From Prevotella sp. UBA2739 (GTDB taxonomy: Bacteria; Bacteroidota; Bacteroidia; Bacteroidales; Bacteroidaceae), in the NCBI GenBank assembly GCA_002353525.1, contig DEJV01000034.1:1-62070 (forward strand): a DNA stretch of 62,070 bases. The letters are read 5' to 3'. A model generated the notes under the pieces. That model was not told the origin of the DNA, searched no databases, and saw only the letters and a list, made by a program, of their open reading frames with translations. Positions 55,226-62,070 of the stretch are shown in pieces; within the stretch, counting starts at the first letter, position 1, and every line of letters begins with the position of its first letter. Position numbers and translations under genes: made by a program.

Positions 55226-57040
55226 ATGCAGGCAATCATTCTGGCGGCAGGCATGGGCCGCCGACTGGGCGAATATACTCGCGAAAACACCAAGTGCATG
55301 GTGCCCGTCAATGGCACAAGGCTCATCGACAGGCTGCTCAACCAACTGTCGCGGCTCTCACTCAGCCGTGTGCTCATCGTCGTGGGCTATCAGGGGCAGA
55401 ACCTCATCAGCCACATCGGCGACCGCTATGCCGGAAAGCTCACCATCGAGTATGCCGAGAACCCCATCTACGACCGCACCAACAACATCTACTCGCTCTC
55501 GTTGGTGCGCGAGCAGTTGCAGCAAGACGACACCCTGCTCATCGAGAGCGACCTCATCTTCAGCGATGCCCTCTTCCCCCTCATCATCGGCGACAAGCGG
55601 CCCAACCTCGCCCTCGTGGCGAAGTACGAGAGCTGGATGGACGGCACCATGGTGTGCATCGACCAGGAGCAGAACATCGTGAACTTCGTGCCCAAGTCGG
55701 CGTTCAACTATGCCGATGTCGACAAGTACTATAAGACCGTCAATATCTATAAATTCTCGCGCGACTTCTCTCGCAACGTCTATGTGCCCTTCCTCGAGGC
55801 CTACACCAAGGCCGTGGGCAACAACGAGTACTACGAGAATGTGCTCCGCATCATCTCGCTGCTCAACAACCAGAATCTCAAGGCCCTGCCCATTGGTCAC
55901 GAGAAGTGGTATGAGATTGACGACAAGCAAGACCTCGACATTGCCGAGGCCCTCTTCGCCGACGAGAAAGACGTGCTCCGCAAGTTCTACGGGCGCTATG
56001 GAGGCTATTGGCGCTTCCCCCAGATGCTCGACTTCTGCTATCTGGTCAACCCCTATTTCCCCACCCAGCGCATGAAAGACGAGATGCGCTCCAGCTTCGA
56101 CACCCTGCTCACCGAATATCCCTCGGGCATGAAGGTCAACACGCTCATCGCCAGCAAGAGCTTCGGTGTCAGCGAACAGTACATCGTGCCCGGCAATGGC
56201 GCCGCCGAGCTCATCAAGATTCTCATGGAGGGCAGCCAGGGCAAGACCGGCTTCATCCGCCCCACCTTCGAGGAATACCCCAACCGCTATGCTCCCGAGC
56301 GCCACGTCACCTTCATTCCTCAAAATCCCGACTATCGCTATAGCGCCGACGACCTCATGGCCTTCTTTGCCGACAAGGACATCGCCACGCTCATGCTCAT
56401 CAATCCCGACAACCCCTCGGGCAACTTCATTCCCAAAGCCGACGTGCTGAGGCTGGCCGACTGGTGCGAGCAGCGCGCCATCCGACTGGTGGTCGACGAG
56501 AGCTTCGTCGATTTCAGCCGCGACTATGCCACCAACTCGCTGCTCAGCGACGCCATCCTCGAGAGCCATCCCCACATGATGGTGATGAAGAGCATCTCAA
56601 AAAGCTACGGTGTGCCCGGGCTGCGGCTGGGCATCCTCGCATCGGCCGACAAGGAGCAGATAGCCCGCATCAAGCGCGAGGTGTCTATCTGGAACCTTAA
56701 CTCGTTTGCCGAGTTCTTCATGCAGATCTACAACAAGCACGACGACGACTACCGGCGTGCCTGCCAGCGCTTCGTCGACGAGCGCGACGACTTCGAGCGC
56801 CGGCTGCGCACCATCCCCTTCCTGCGTGTCATGCCCACCGAGGCCAACTATTTCCTCTGCGAGGTGCTGCCCCCGTTCACCGCCAACGACATCGTGGTGC
56901 GCATGCTCAAACAGCACAACATCCTCACACGCGATTGCAGTCGTAAGACCGGTCTCGACCCCACCCGCCAGTACATGCGCATTGCCGTGCGCAACCATGA
57001 GGACAACGTGCGCCTCGTTGAGGCTCTCAAACACCTATAA
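55226..57040 (+). CDS. nucleotidyltransferase-aminotransferase fusion (LicC-like + class I/II PLP domain)
   Basis: 604 residues in two enzyme halves. Residues 1-245 form a nucleotidyltransferase starting MQAIILAAGMGRRLGEYT with the conserved K near NTKCMVPV and the metal-binding aspartate in IESDLIFS. This resembles LicC-type CTP:phosphocholine cytidylyltransferases. Residues 255-604 form a class I/II aminotransferase close to HisC/CobD, with PGNGAAELI, NPDNPSGN, DESFVDF and the PLP lysine K459 in SISKSYGVPGLRLG. The fused pair could make and activate an aminated phospho-compound; this is inference. I start at ATG 55226, which gives the family N-terminus, although the frame is open much further upstream. 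An ornithine cyclodeaminase-like gene follows 16 bases later. Confidence 0.9.
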   Translation: MQAIILAAGMGRRLGEYTRENTKCMVPVNGTRLIDRLLNQLSRLSLSRVLIVVGYQGQNLISHIGDRYAGKLTIEYAENPIYDRTNNIYSLSLVREQLQQDDTLLIESDLIFSDALFPLIIGDKRPNLALVAKYESWMDGTMVCIDQEQNIVNFVPKSAFNYADVDKYYKTVNIYKFSRDFSRNVYVPFLEAYTKAVGNNEYYENVLRIISLLNNQNLKALPIGHEKWYEIDDKQDLDIAEALFADEKDVLRKFYGRYGGYWRFPQMLDFCYLVNPYFPTQRMKDEMRSSFDTLLTEYPSGMKVNTLIASKSFGVSEQYIVPGNGAAELIKILMEGSQGKTGFIRPTFEEYPNRYAPERHVTFIPQNPDYRYSADDLMAFFADKDIATLMLINPDNPSGNFIPKADVLRLADWCEQRAIRLVVDESFVDFSRDYATNSLLSDAILESHPHMMVMKSISKSYGVPGLRLGILASADKEQIARIKREVSIWNLNSFAEFFMQIYNKHDDDYRRACQRFVDERDDFERRLRTIPFLRVMPTEANYFLCEVLPPFTANDIVVRMLKQHNILTRDCSRKTGLDPTRQYMRIAVRNHEDNVRLVEALKHL

Positions 57041-57056
57041 ACTCCATCCGTGCCCT

Positions 57057-58022
57057 ATGTCTGACTACGTATCGATTATCCAGCAAGAGCAGATCGACCA
57101 GCTGCACATCAGCCCGCTGGAGTGTATAGAATGGGTGAAAGAGGGGTTCCTCATGAAAGATGAGATACAGATGCCTCCCAAGCTCAGCGTCCATCCACAA
57201 GGCGAGGACTTCATCACCTCCATGCCCTGTCTGCTGCCCCAGCGCAACGGCCGCAAGTATTTCGGCATCAAGATTGTGAGCCGCACCGAAGGCCAGCTGC
57301 CCGTTCTTAAAAGCACCATCAACCTCTACGATGCCACCACAGGCAGTCTGCTGGCGTTGCTCGATGCCGACTGGATTACGGCCATGCGTACCGGCGCCGT
57401 GGCAGCATTGGCCGTGCGTGAGTTCAAGCGCAAGGGCGTCAACACCTATTCCATGATGGGCCTGGGCAACATCGCCCGCGCCGTGGGCATGTGTCTCATT
57501 GCCGACCAACACGGACAGCCCCTCACCATCCGGTTGCTGCGCTATAAAGACCAGGCCGAGCAGTTTGCCCGGCGCTTTAGCGACTGTCCCAATGTCACCT
57601 TCCACATTGTCGACGACCGTCGTGAGTTTGCAGCCGAAGCCGACGTGCTCATCTCGTGCGTCACCGTAGCCACCCAGTTGCTTTTCCCCGACGACAGCCT
57701 GTTCAAGCCCGGCGTCACCGTCATCCCCGTCCATATGCGCGGATTCCAGAATTGCGACCTTTTCTTCGACAAAGTCTATGGCGACGATACCGGTCAGATA
57801 CGACAGTTCCGCTATTTCGACCGTTTCCGTCAGTACGACGAGTTCCACCATGTGCTGCAGGGACTGAATCCCGGCCGCACTTCTGCCGACGAGCGCATCC
57901 TGAGCTACAACTACGGCATCGCCCTTCACGACATCGTCTTTGCCTCAAAGATATACGAGCGTACACAAGGCCATACTCCCCGTGTGCAGATGCAAAAGCA
58001 AACCAGCAAAGTGTGGATTTAG
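57057..58022 (+). CDS. ornithine cyclodeaminase/mu-crystallin-family protein
   Basis: 321 residues. The family pattern is seen in MPPKLSVHP, ITSMPCLLP, KIVSRTEGQLPVL, LLDADWITAMRTGAVAALAVREF and the NAD-binding Rossmann core MGLGNIARAVGMCL (about 140-153). Members include ornithine and lysine cyclodeaminases, alanine dehydrogenases and imine reductases, so the exact reaction is open. The gene is 16 bases after the nucleotidyltransferase-aminotransferase fusion and probably co-transcribed. The two likely act on the same amine or imine intermediate. The frame is open far upstream inside the fusion gene; ATG 57057 is the natural start. Confidence 0.88.
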   Translation: MSDYVSIIQQEQIDQLHISPLECIEWVKEGFLMKDEIQMPPKLSVHPQGEDFITSMPCLLPQRNGRKYFGIKIVSRTEGQLPVLKSTINLYDATTGSLLALLDADWITAMRTGAVAALAVREFKRKGVNTYSMMGLGNIARAVGMCLIADQHGQPLTIRLLRYKDQAEQFARRFSDCPNVTFHIVDDRREFAAEADVLISCVTVATQLLFPDDSLFKPGVTVIPVHMRGFQNCDLFFDKVYGDDTGQIRQFRYFDRFRQYDEFHHVLQGLNPGRTSADERILSYNYGIALHDIVFASKIYERTQGHTPRVQMQKQTSKVWI

Positions 58023-58093
58023 GTAATTGATAATTGATAATGGACAATTGATAATTAGGCTGACGGACCGTAGGTAATTGACAATTGAGAATT
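58023..58093. repeat. AATTGATAATT degenerate repeat
   Basis: The words TAATTGATAATTGATAAT, CAATTGATAATTA and GTAATTGACAATTGAGAATT recur, forming an AT-rich imperfect palindrome between the cyclodeaminase-like gene and the convergent toxin gene. Confidence 0.5.
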
Positions 58094-58366
58094 TCATTTG
58101 TCACCATAGTGGCCATAGGCAGAAAGCACGTCTACGTGAACTTCTGTTTCGAAGATTTCATAAATAAGGCGGTGTTTTTTCGTGATTGTCCGGCTCCATT
58201 GTCCGCTGCGGTCACCTTTCAATTGTTCAGGATGTCCAGTGCCAGTCTTGGGATGCTCCATCAGTTCGTTGAGCAATTTTATGGCTTTTTTATGTGCAAC
58301 AGGTTCGTGGTGGCGTAGTTTTGCCAAATCCTCCTGAGCCCTTTCAGAGAAAACTACAACGTACAT
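58094..58366 (-). CDS. yoeB: YoeB/Txe-family mRNA-interferase toxin
   Basis: 90 residues of the YoeB fold. The catalytic set is present: E47 (HPEQLK), R66 (KKHRLIYE) and H86-Y87 near the C-terminus, with GQWSRTI in between. YoeB toxins cleave mRNA at the ribosomal A site and are neutralised by an adjacent antitoxin. The antitoxin gene ends 2 bases upstream. Family membership is clear; activity is inferred from the intact residues. Confidence 0.9.
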   Translation of the reverse strand: MYVVVFSERAQEDLAKLRHHEPVAHKKAIKLLNELMEHPKTGTGHPEQLKGDRSGQWSRTITKKHRLIYEIFETEVHVDVLSAYGHYGDK

Positions 58367-58368
58367 AT

Positions 58369-58617
58369 TTAGAGGGAATTAAGCCAGTCATTCATTTCTT
58401 TCGGGTCAGAAAAACGAATGCATCTCCCCTGTCTGATTTCTTCTTTCGCTTCATCTACGCGAGCAAAGAATTCATCTTTTGAGAGTCTCGAAGAGTCGGA
58501 TTGCTTCTCTGCAACGAGCTTGCGCAAGTATTTTGCAGCTCGTTTTAATAGAACCTCATCTTCAGCAATGATGCTCATATTCCGCAACAACTCTGCATTC
58601 ATTTGTATAGCTGTCAT
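58369..58617 (-). CDS. antitoxin partner of the YoeB-type toxin
   Basis: 82 residues, mostly helical and charged: MTAIQMNAELLRNMSIIAED at the N-terminus for DNA binding and dimerisation, and a C-terminal stretch (about 40-82) with LSKDEFFARVDEAKEEI that would wrap the toxin. It precedes the toxin by 2 bases, the usual order. The sequence is of the type common in Bacteroidetes with Txe toxins rather than classical YefM. An ATG six bases upstream (58623) is an alternative start. Confidence 0.8.
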   Translation of the reverse strand: MTAIQMNAELLRNMSIIAEDEVLLKRAAKYLRKLVAEKQSDSSRLSKDEFFARVDEAKEEIRQGRCIRFSDPKEMNDWLNSL

Positions 58618-58642
58618 AATCATCTTTATTAAGTTCTGGCTA

Positions 58643-58673
58643 CAAATATAGCAAATTATTCTGAACGAACAAA
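58643..58673 (-). promoter_or_regulatory. promoter of the toxin-antitoxin operon
   Basis: On the minus strand TTTG (58670-58673), a 19-base spacer, then TATATTTG (58643-58650), an exact consensus. The leader is about 20 bases. Confidence 0.7.
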
Positions 58674-59214
58674 GAAAAATAAGATAATTTAAATCTCCCT
58701 TCTCCGCCACGGATTTATACGGTTCTATACCATATCTCAGCCGAGAGTTGATTATTAAAAATTTGTGGATGGAATTTGTGCGCATTAGGATAATTTGTTT
58801 CCATCCTATTTATCGATGAAACTGTGAAGGGTGTGAAGGTATTTTTATAGGAAAGTGCTGTGGGCGGGCGTGTTCTTATTTATATACACGTACTATATAT
58901 ACGCGTGTATGCGCAGGAAGATAGTTTTTAACAATTAGCCCTTCACACATATAACGCTAACAAAGCCCCCTCCGGCTCCCCCGAAAGGGGAGAGAAGTGG
59001 CACCAATGAATTCTCAATCCTCAATTCTCAATCCTCAATTCTCAATTGAATAACGTCGTTCTCATGAACGTTAGTGTTGTTTGAGTCCGTTAGGCTCTCT
59101 CCCCCCTTTCGGGGGAGCCGGAGGGGGCTCATCCTCAATTCGCTAAATTCGTTGTCGTAAAAAAATATTATGCATTATGCATTATTCATTATGCATTAGT
59201 GGGGCTGGGGGCTC
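58674..59214. other. long non-coding region with nested inverted repeats
   Basis: No gene is seen in about 540 bases. There are two parts. At 58831-58948, GTGTGAAGG and CCTTCACAC lie about 100 bases apart and enclose a second pair, ATACACG (58884-58890) and CGTGTAT (58904-58910). At 58974-59129 there is a GC-rich inverted element, described separately. ATGCATTA words follow at 59168-59198. Confidence 0.6.
58974..59129. repeat. GC-rich inverted element with internal tandem repeats
   Basis: The left arm at 58974-58998 (with GCCCCCTCCGGCTCCCCC) and the right arm at 59096-59129 (with GGGGGAGCCGGAGGGGGC) are inverses separated by about 100 bases. The interior carries repeated AATTCTCAATCCTC words. 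Relatives of the arms occur at 60984-61012 and 61139-61216. Confidence 0.7.
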
Positions 59215-60855
59215 CTACTGAACTGCGAAGCAGATGGTCTTGCCTGTATTCTCGACCGCCGGCATGGTGATGATGAGGGCGTCGGCCGTCTGGCGGAACG
59301 CCACTTTATGGCTGCTGCCCAGCAGGCGGACCCGCTTGATGCGCTTGCCGTTCATCTGGGGCGACTTGCGGCCGAGCGCCTTCATACGGATGGTCTGAGC
59401 CGTGGGGAAGCCCAGCACGAAGGCATAGAGGGTGCCGTTCTTCTGAGTGTAGCGTATGTCCTTGTCGCTCAACGACTCCTGCAGCTTCTCGTTGTCGCGG
59501 AACGAGCCGGTATTGGCGGTATTCACGGCTCCTTCGCCATAGACTTTCCAGGGGCGCGTGCCGAAGATGCCCTCGCCGTTGACGTCGAGCCAGGCCTTGA
59601 AGTCCTTGAGGAAGGCGCGCTCTTTCTCGTCGATGCTTCCGTCGCCGCGCACGGGGATGTTGAGCAGCAGGTTGCCGTTCTTGCTCACGATGTCGACGAA
59701 GGTCTTGACGACGCGCTCTACGGTCTTGTATCCGCCCTTCTCGTAGAGCTTCCTATCGTAGTGCCACGAACCGATGCACATGCAGGTCTGCCAGGGCCGC
59801 GGCGAGATGTCGGCAAAGGCGCCGCGCTCGCAGTCCATCACCACGCCGCGCTGCTGCTCCTCGCTGAGGCGCTTGGCGTTGATGACGGCCTCGTTGCGGC
59901 CTCCGTGCATCCTCATGCTGCGGTTGTACATGTGGGCGGCTATCTCCAGTCCGTAGTGCTCCAGGGGCAGGTCGTGCTCGTCGTCAAAGTAGATGAGGTC
60001 GGGGTTGTAGTCGTCGATGAGCTGCCGGCAGCGCAGGAACCAGTTTTTGGCAAACTGGGGGTTCATCTCGGGAATGCGCTCCGACCATACGCGGTCGTTG
60101 GCCTCATGCCAGGCGGCCATCGAGTCGACGCTGGTGAACCCGCTGGGAATCACTATGTTGTAGCCGCCATAGAACTGCTGGGGGTCGTAGCCTTCCCACC
60201 ACTTGCCCTTGCCGTCTTCCTTCGTCAGGTTGTAGGCGTCGTATCTCACGCCTGCCTTCTCGCCCTCGGCATCGTAGCCGTAGGCGGTCTGGAACCAATG
60301 CCAGGCGTGGGCCGAGTGGTTGCTCACGCCGAAGCGCAGCCCGTTGCGGCGCGCGGCCTTCTCGAACTCGCCCACGATGTCGCGCTTCGGACCCATGTTG
60401 ACGGAGTTCCAGGGGTGGTATTTCGAACGGTAGTTGTCGAAGTTGTCGTGGTGATTGGCCATGCAGACGAAGTATCGGGCGCCCACTTCCTTGTAGAGCT
60501 TCACGAGCGCCTCGGGGTCGAACTTCTCGGCTTTCCACATCGGTATGAAGTCTATCATGCCAAACTCCGAGGGATGGCCGAAGCGCTGGCAATGCTCGCG
60601 GTATTGGCCCTGGTCCTGCTGATACATGGCCCGTGCATACCAGTCGCCCGCCTCGGGTACACATTGCAGTCCCCAATGCGCCCAGATGCCCAGTTTGGCG
60701 TCGGCAAACCATTGGGGAGCCTGATAGTTGGCCGCGAGCGACTGCCACGACGGCTCGAAGACTCCTTTTTCGATATCCGTGGCAACTGCCTGTGCCAGGA
60801 CGGGGATGCCCATCAGCGCCCCCAAAACTGTTGAGAAGAACCTTTTCATTTTCAT
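59215..60855 (-). CDS. GH29-family alpha-L-fucosidase-like glycosidase
   Basis: 546 residues with a signal peptide (about 1-22). The TIM-barrel domain shows KLGIWAHWGLQCVPE, ARYFVCMANHHDNFDNY (HH pair) and DLIYFDDEHDLPLEHYG, where the first D after YF is the probable nucleophile. Typical GH29 enzymes have WFDG at that spot, so this belongs to a divergent branch; WHYD and NLLLNIPVRGDG agree with GH29. A C-terminal beta-domain (about 440-546) follows. It probably removes fucose or a related sugar from host or plant glycans. Start ATG 60855 is preferred because the -7 element at 60877-60884 overlaps the longer frame. Confidence 0.85.
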   Translation of the reverse strand: MKMKRFFSTVLGALMGIPVLAQAVATDIEKGVFEPSWQSLAANYQAPQWFADAKLGIWAHWGLQCVPEAGDWYARAMYQQDQGQYREHCQRFGHPSEFGMIDFIPMWKAEKFDPEALVKLYKEVGARYFVCMANHHDNFDNYRSKYHPWNSVNMGPKRDIVGEFEKAARRNGLRFGVSNHSAHAWHWFQTAYGYDAEGEKAGVRYDAYNLTKEDGKGKWWEGYDPQQFYGGYNIVIPSGFTSVDSMAAWHEANDRVWSERIPEMNPQFAKNWFLRCRQLIDDYNPDLIYFDDEHDLPLEHYGLEIAAHMYNRSMRMHGGRNEAVINAKRLSEEQQRGVVMDCERGAFADISPRPWQTCMCIGSWHYDRKLYEKGGYKTVERVVKTFVDIVSKNGNLLLNIPVRGDGSIDEKERAFLKDFKAWLDVNGEGIFGTRPWKVYGEGAVNTANTGSFRDNEKLQESLSDKDIRYTQKNGTLYAFVLGFPTAQTIRMKALGRKSPQMNGKRIKRVRLLGSSHKVAFRQTADALIITMPAVENTGKTICFAVQ

Positions 60856-60876
60856 GGTGTCATATTGATTTTGGTG

Positions 60877-60884
60877 CAAAAATA
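60877..60884 (-). promoter_or_regulatory. -7 element of the GH29 gene
   Basis: TATTTTTG on the minus strand, an exact TAnnTTTG match, 22 bases before ATG 60855. Confidence 0.5.
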
Positions 60885-60956
60885 CGGATTTTTTTTAATT
60901 ATTCTCCACTTTGGCGAAAAAACGCGACACTTTCTTGCGACTCCTGCTAGAAACTC

Positions 60957-60982
60957 TTAAGGAGTGAAGGAGTGTAGGAGTG
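60957..60982. repeat. AGGAGT-family repeat copy 5
   Basis: TTAAGGAGTGAAGGAGTGTAG plus GAGTGG, in the same word family as the copies at 9951, 25053, 35895 and 38256. Confidence 0.55.
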
Positions 60983-61058
60983 GCCCCCCACCAGCTCCCC
61001 CGAGGGGGAGGGTGCCTGCCGGATTGAAGCCCTTTTAGGGAGTTTGGGAGCTAGTCCA

Positions 61059-61090
61059 AGTGACAAGTGACAAGTGACAAGTGAAAAGTG
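61059..61090. repeat. CAAGTGA heptamer tandem repeat
   Basis: Four consecutive 7-bp units (CAAGTGA three times, then CAAGTGA changing to AAAGTG) form a simple microsatellite-like tract. Confidence 0.7.
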
Positions 61091-61138
61091 TGATTACCAC
61101 TCAGGTTTCTTACTTTGAACCTTGAACTTTGCCCCGGC

Positions 61139-61216
61139 GTCAGCCCTCTCTCCCCCTCGGGGGAGTTGGTGGGGGGCTCTTCCCTCCCCTCTTTGGGGGA
61201 GTTGGAGGGGGCTCCA
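61139..61216. repeat. two GC-rich CTCCCCC/GGGGGAG palindromic copies
   Basis: TCTCCCCCTCGGGGGAG (61150-61166) is an almost perfect palindrome, followed by CCTCCCCTCTTTGGGGGAG and GTTGGAGGGGGCTCC. The same words occur at 58974-59129 and 60984-61012. Confidence 0.65.
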
Positions 61217-61238
61217 AACCGGCAGGCATAATTATGCA

Positions 61239-62033
61239 TTATTCATTATGCATTAAAAAGTACGCTTCAAACTGGTGCGTCTGTCGTTGCTCCACTGGTG
61301 GCAGCGTCATATAGTCGCCATACGTCCGCTCCAGATACTCCTTGTATCCCACCATCGTCTTATACCGTTTCCCTTCAAATTCGATGTCCACAGACGAGGC
61401 TATCACGCTCGCCGGAAAACAACCGTCAATGCCAGGGCCCGCCTCCGTCATGTTGCACACCGTCTGCGTGGCCTTCCTGCTCACCGTCAGCCGCTCAATC
61501 ATCCAGTCCACGGCCGCCAGCGGAACCGGCAGGTAGCGATAGCAGTAGTATGCCAGACGCGACCTGAGGAAGTTCTTTTTCGACATCTTGCAGCGCCGTA
61601 TCTTATACAGCAGCTTCTTCAGTCGGAAGATACGCTGCCGTTTCCCCATGTCGTCCGTCACATAGTCCACCGGGAACAAGTCCACATACACGCCGATCTC
61701 GTAGCCTTCTGTCTCCTTCTCCACCATCCGCGTGCGAGTGTCCACCACCTTGCCGAACGTGTAGAAGTAGTGTTTCTCCTTTTTCGGGTCCAGCACGCGG
61801 TAGATGCCCCGCTCGTCGCGGTACGTCTGCAGAAACCGCTCATAGTCAGCCCGTGGCATATAGAGGTCCAGGTCGTCGTCCCACGGGATATACCCCTTGT
61901 GGCGCACCGCCCCAATCAGCGTGCCGCTCGACAGAAAGTAGGTAATACCATGCTGCGTGCAGAATCGGTGGATCTCGTCCAAAATCCCCATCTGAATGCC
62001 CCGCAGCTCGCTAATGTCAGTAATCCTTCTCAT
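61239..62033 (-). CDS. LicD-family phosphotransferase
   Basis: 264 residues of the LicD/nucleotidyltransferase-like fold: the family core SSGTLIGAVRHKGYIPWDDDLDLYMPRADYERF (about 36-68) carries the DxD aspartates, followed by YVDLFPVDYV. LicD proteins transfer phosphocholine or related phospho-groups onto surface sugars, or add phospho-sugars. The nucleotidyltransferase of the LicC type lies 4 kb away at 55226-57040, which could supply the activated donor, but they are not in one operon. ATG 62033 is chosen because 62042 would coincide with the predicted transcription start. Confidence 0.88.
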   Translation of the reverse strand: MRRITDISELRGIQMGILDEIHRFCTQHGITYFLSSGTLIGAVRHKGYIPWDDDLDLYMPRADYERFLQTYRDERGIYRVLDPKKEKHYFYTFGKVVDTRTRMVEKETEGYEIGVYVDLFPVDYVTDDMGKRQRIFRLKKLLYKIRRCKMSKKNFLRSRLAYYCYRYLPVPLAAVDWMIERLTVSRKATQTVCNMTEAGPGIDGCFPASVIASSVDIEFEGKRYKTMVGYKEYLERTYGDYMTLPPVEQRQTHQFEAYFLMHNE

Positions 62034-62047
62034 CTCATTCATGCCGA

Positions 62048-62055
62048 CAAAGTTA
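62048..62055 (-). promoter_or_regulatory. -7 element of the licD-like gene
   Basis: TAACTTTG on the minus strand matches TAnnTTTG. The -33 position would be at the window edge and cannot be judged. Confidence 0.5.
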
Positions 62056-62070
62056 CGAAAAGTTGAGTGA

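Larger units (their letters stand above)
60885..61238. other. non-coding region made almost entirely of repeat elements
   Basis: No gene is seen. In order it holds an AGGAGT-family copy (60957-60982), a GC-rich palindromic element (60984-61012), a heptamer tandem repeat (CAAGTGA, 61059-61090), two more GC-rich copies (61139-61216) and ATGCATTA words (61228-61255). Confidence 0.65.

Noticed and set aside
56706..57056. N-terminal extension of the cyclodeaminase-like gene
   Set aside because: The upstream frame overlaps the aminotransferase domain and is serine/threonine/cysteine-rich nonsense; ATG 57057 gives a family-length protein.
59308..60834. plus-strand reading frame of 508 codons
   Set aside because: Antisense to the GH29 gene, with low-complexity V/L/H composition and no motif.
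58974..61216. insertion sequence
   Set aside because: No transposase frame lies within or between the GC-rich repeats; only non-coding palindromic copies are present.

Overview
The window reads as chromosome of a Bacteroidales bacterium, most likely a Prevotella-type gut or rumen species. The signs are SusC/SusD outer-membrane uptake proteins, a hybrid two-component regulator, a C10 peptidase with BspA-like leucine-rich repeats, FecI/FecR pairs, almost no Shine-Dalgarno sequences, and many promoters of the Bacteroidetes form TTTG-N19..21-TAnnTTTG. I see no rRNA, phage, transposase or CRISPR array.

Layout. 1-3400: tRNA-Val(CAC), a candidate small RNA with its own promoter and terminator, and a hybrid two-component regulator that follows ruvB. 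3398-9950: ruvB, a 23-bp palindromic repeat array, a secreted C10 protease/LRR fusion, and a DEAD-box helicase. 10087-13800: an oxidoreductase plus HEAT/DUF1080 pair, likely for 3-keto-glycoside chemistry. 13894-32387: an ECF sigma/FecR pair divergent from a SusC-SusD-DUF4843-PKD-TlpA-TlpA operon, then a frameshifted lipoprotein, a 22-bp palindromic array, and three more TlpA-type proteins, two of them internally duplicated (seven thioredoxin domains in about 9 kb). 32830-36801 (minus strand): dapB, lepB, a signal-peptidase homologue without its catalytic residues, WbqC and DUF3332. 36954-40023 (plus strand): DUF2851, a thioesterase and dprA.

40190-46843 (minus strand): a second ECF sigma with an anti-sigma-like membrane protein, and a topA-aroK-speA-argB operon. 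47035-51929: a secreted CE15-GH43-GH43 set, probably for plant glucuronoarabinoxylan. 52047-54142: a PadR/PspC operon with a visible operator. 54255-62055: a small secreted protein, a nucleotidyltransferase-aminotransferase fusion followed by an ornithine cyclodeaminase-like gene, a YoeB-type toxin-antitoxin pair, a GH29 fucosidase and a LicD-family transferase.

The intergenic DNA is unusually rich in structure: two tandem arrays of short dyads whose arms covary, a block of ~90-bp hairpin-bearing repeats, a perfect 29-bp inverted repeat, a dispersed AGGAGT family found downstream of genes, a 170-bp inverted pair flanking dapB/DUF2851, and GC-rich palindromic elements. The best candidates for something new are the covarying arrays, the sigma-controlled SusCD/thioredoxin locus, and the nucleotidyltransferase-aminotransferase/cyclodeaminase pair. 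All family calls come from reading motifs; no searches were run.
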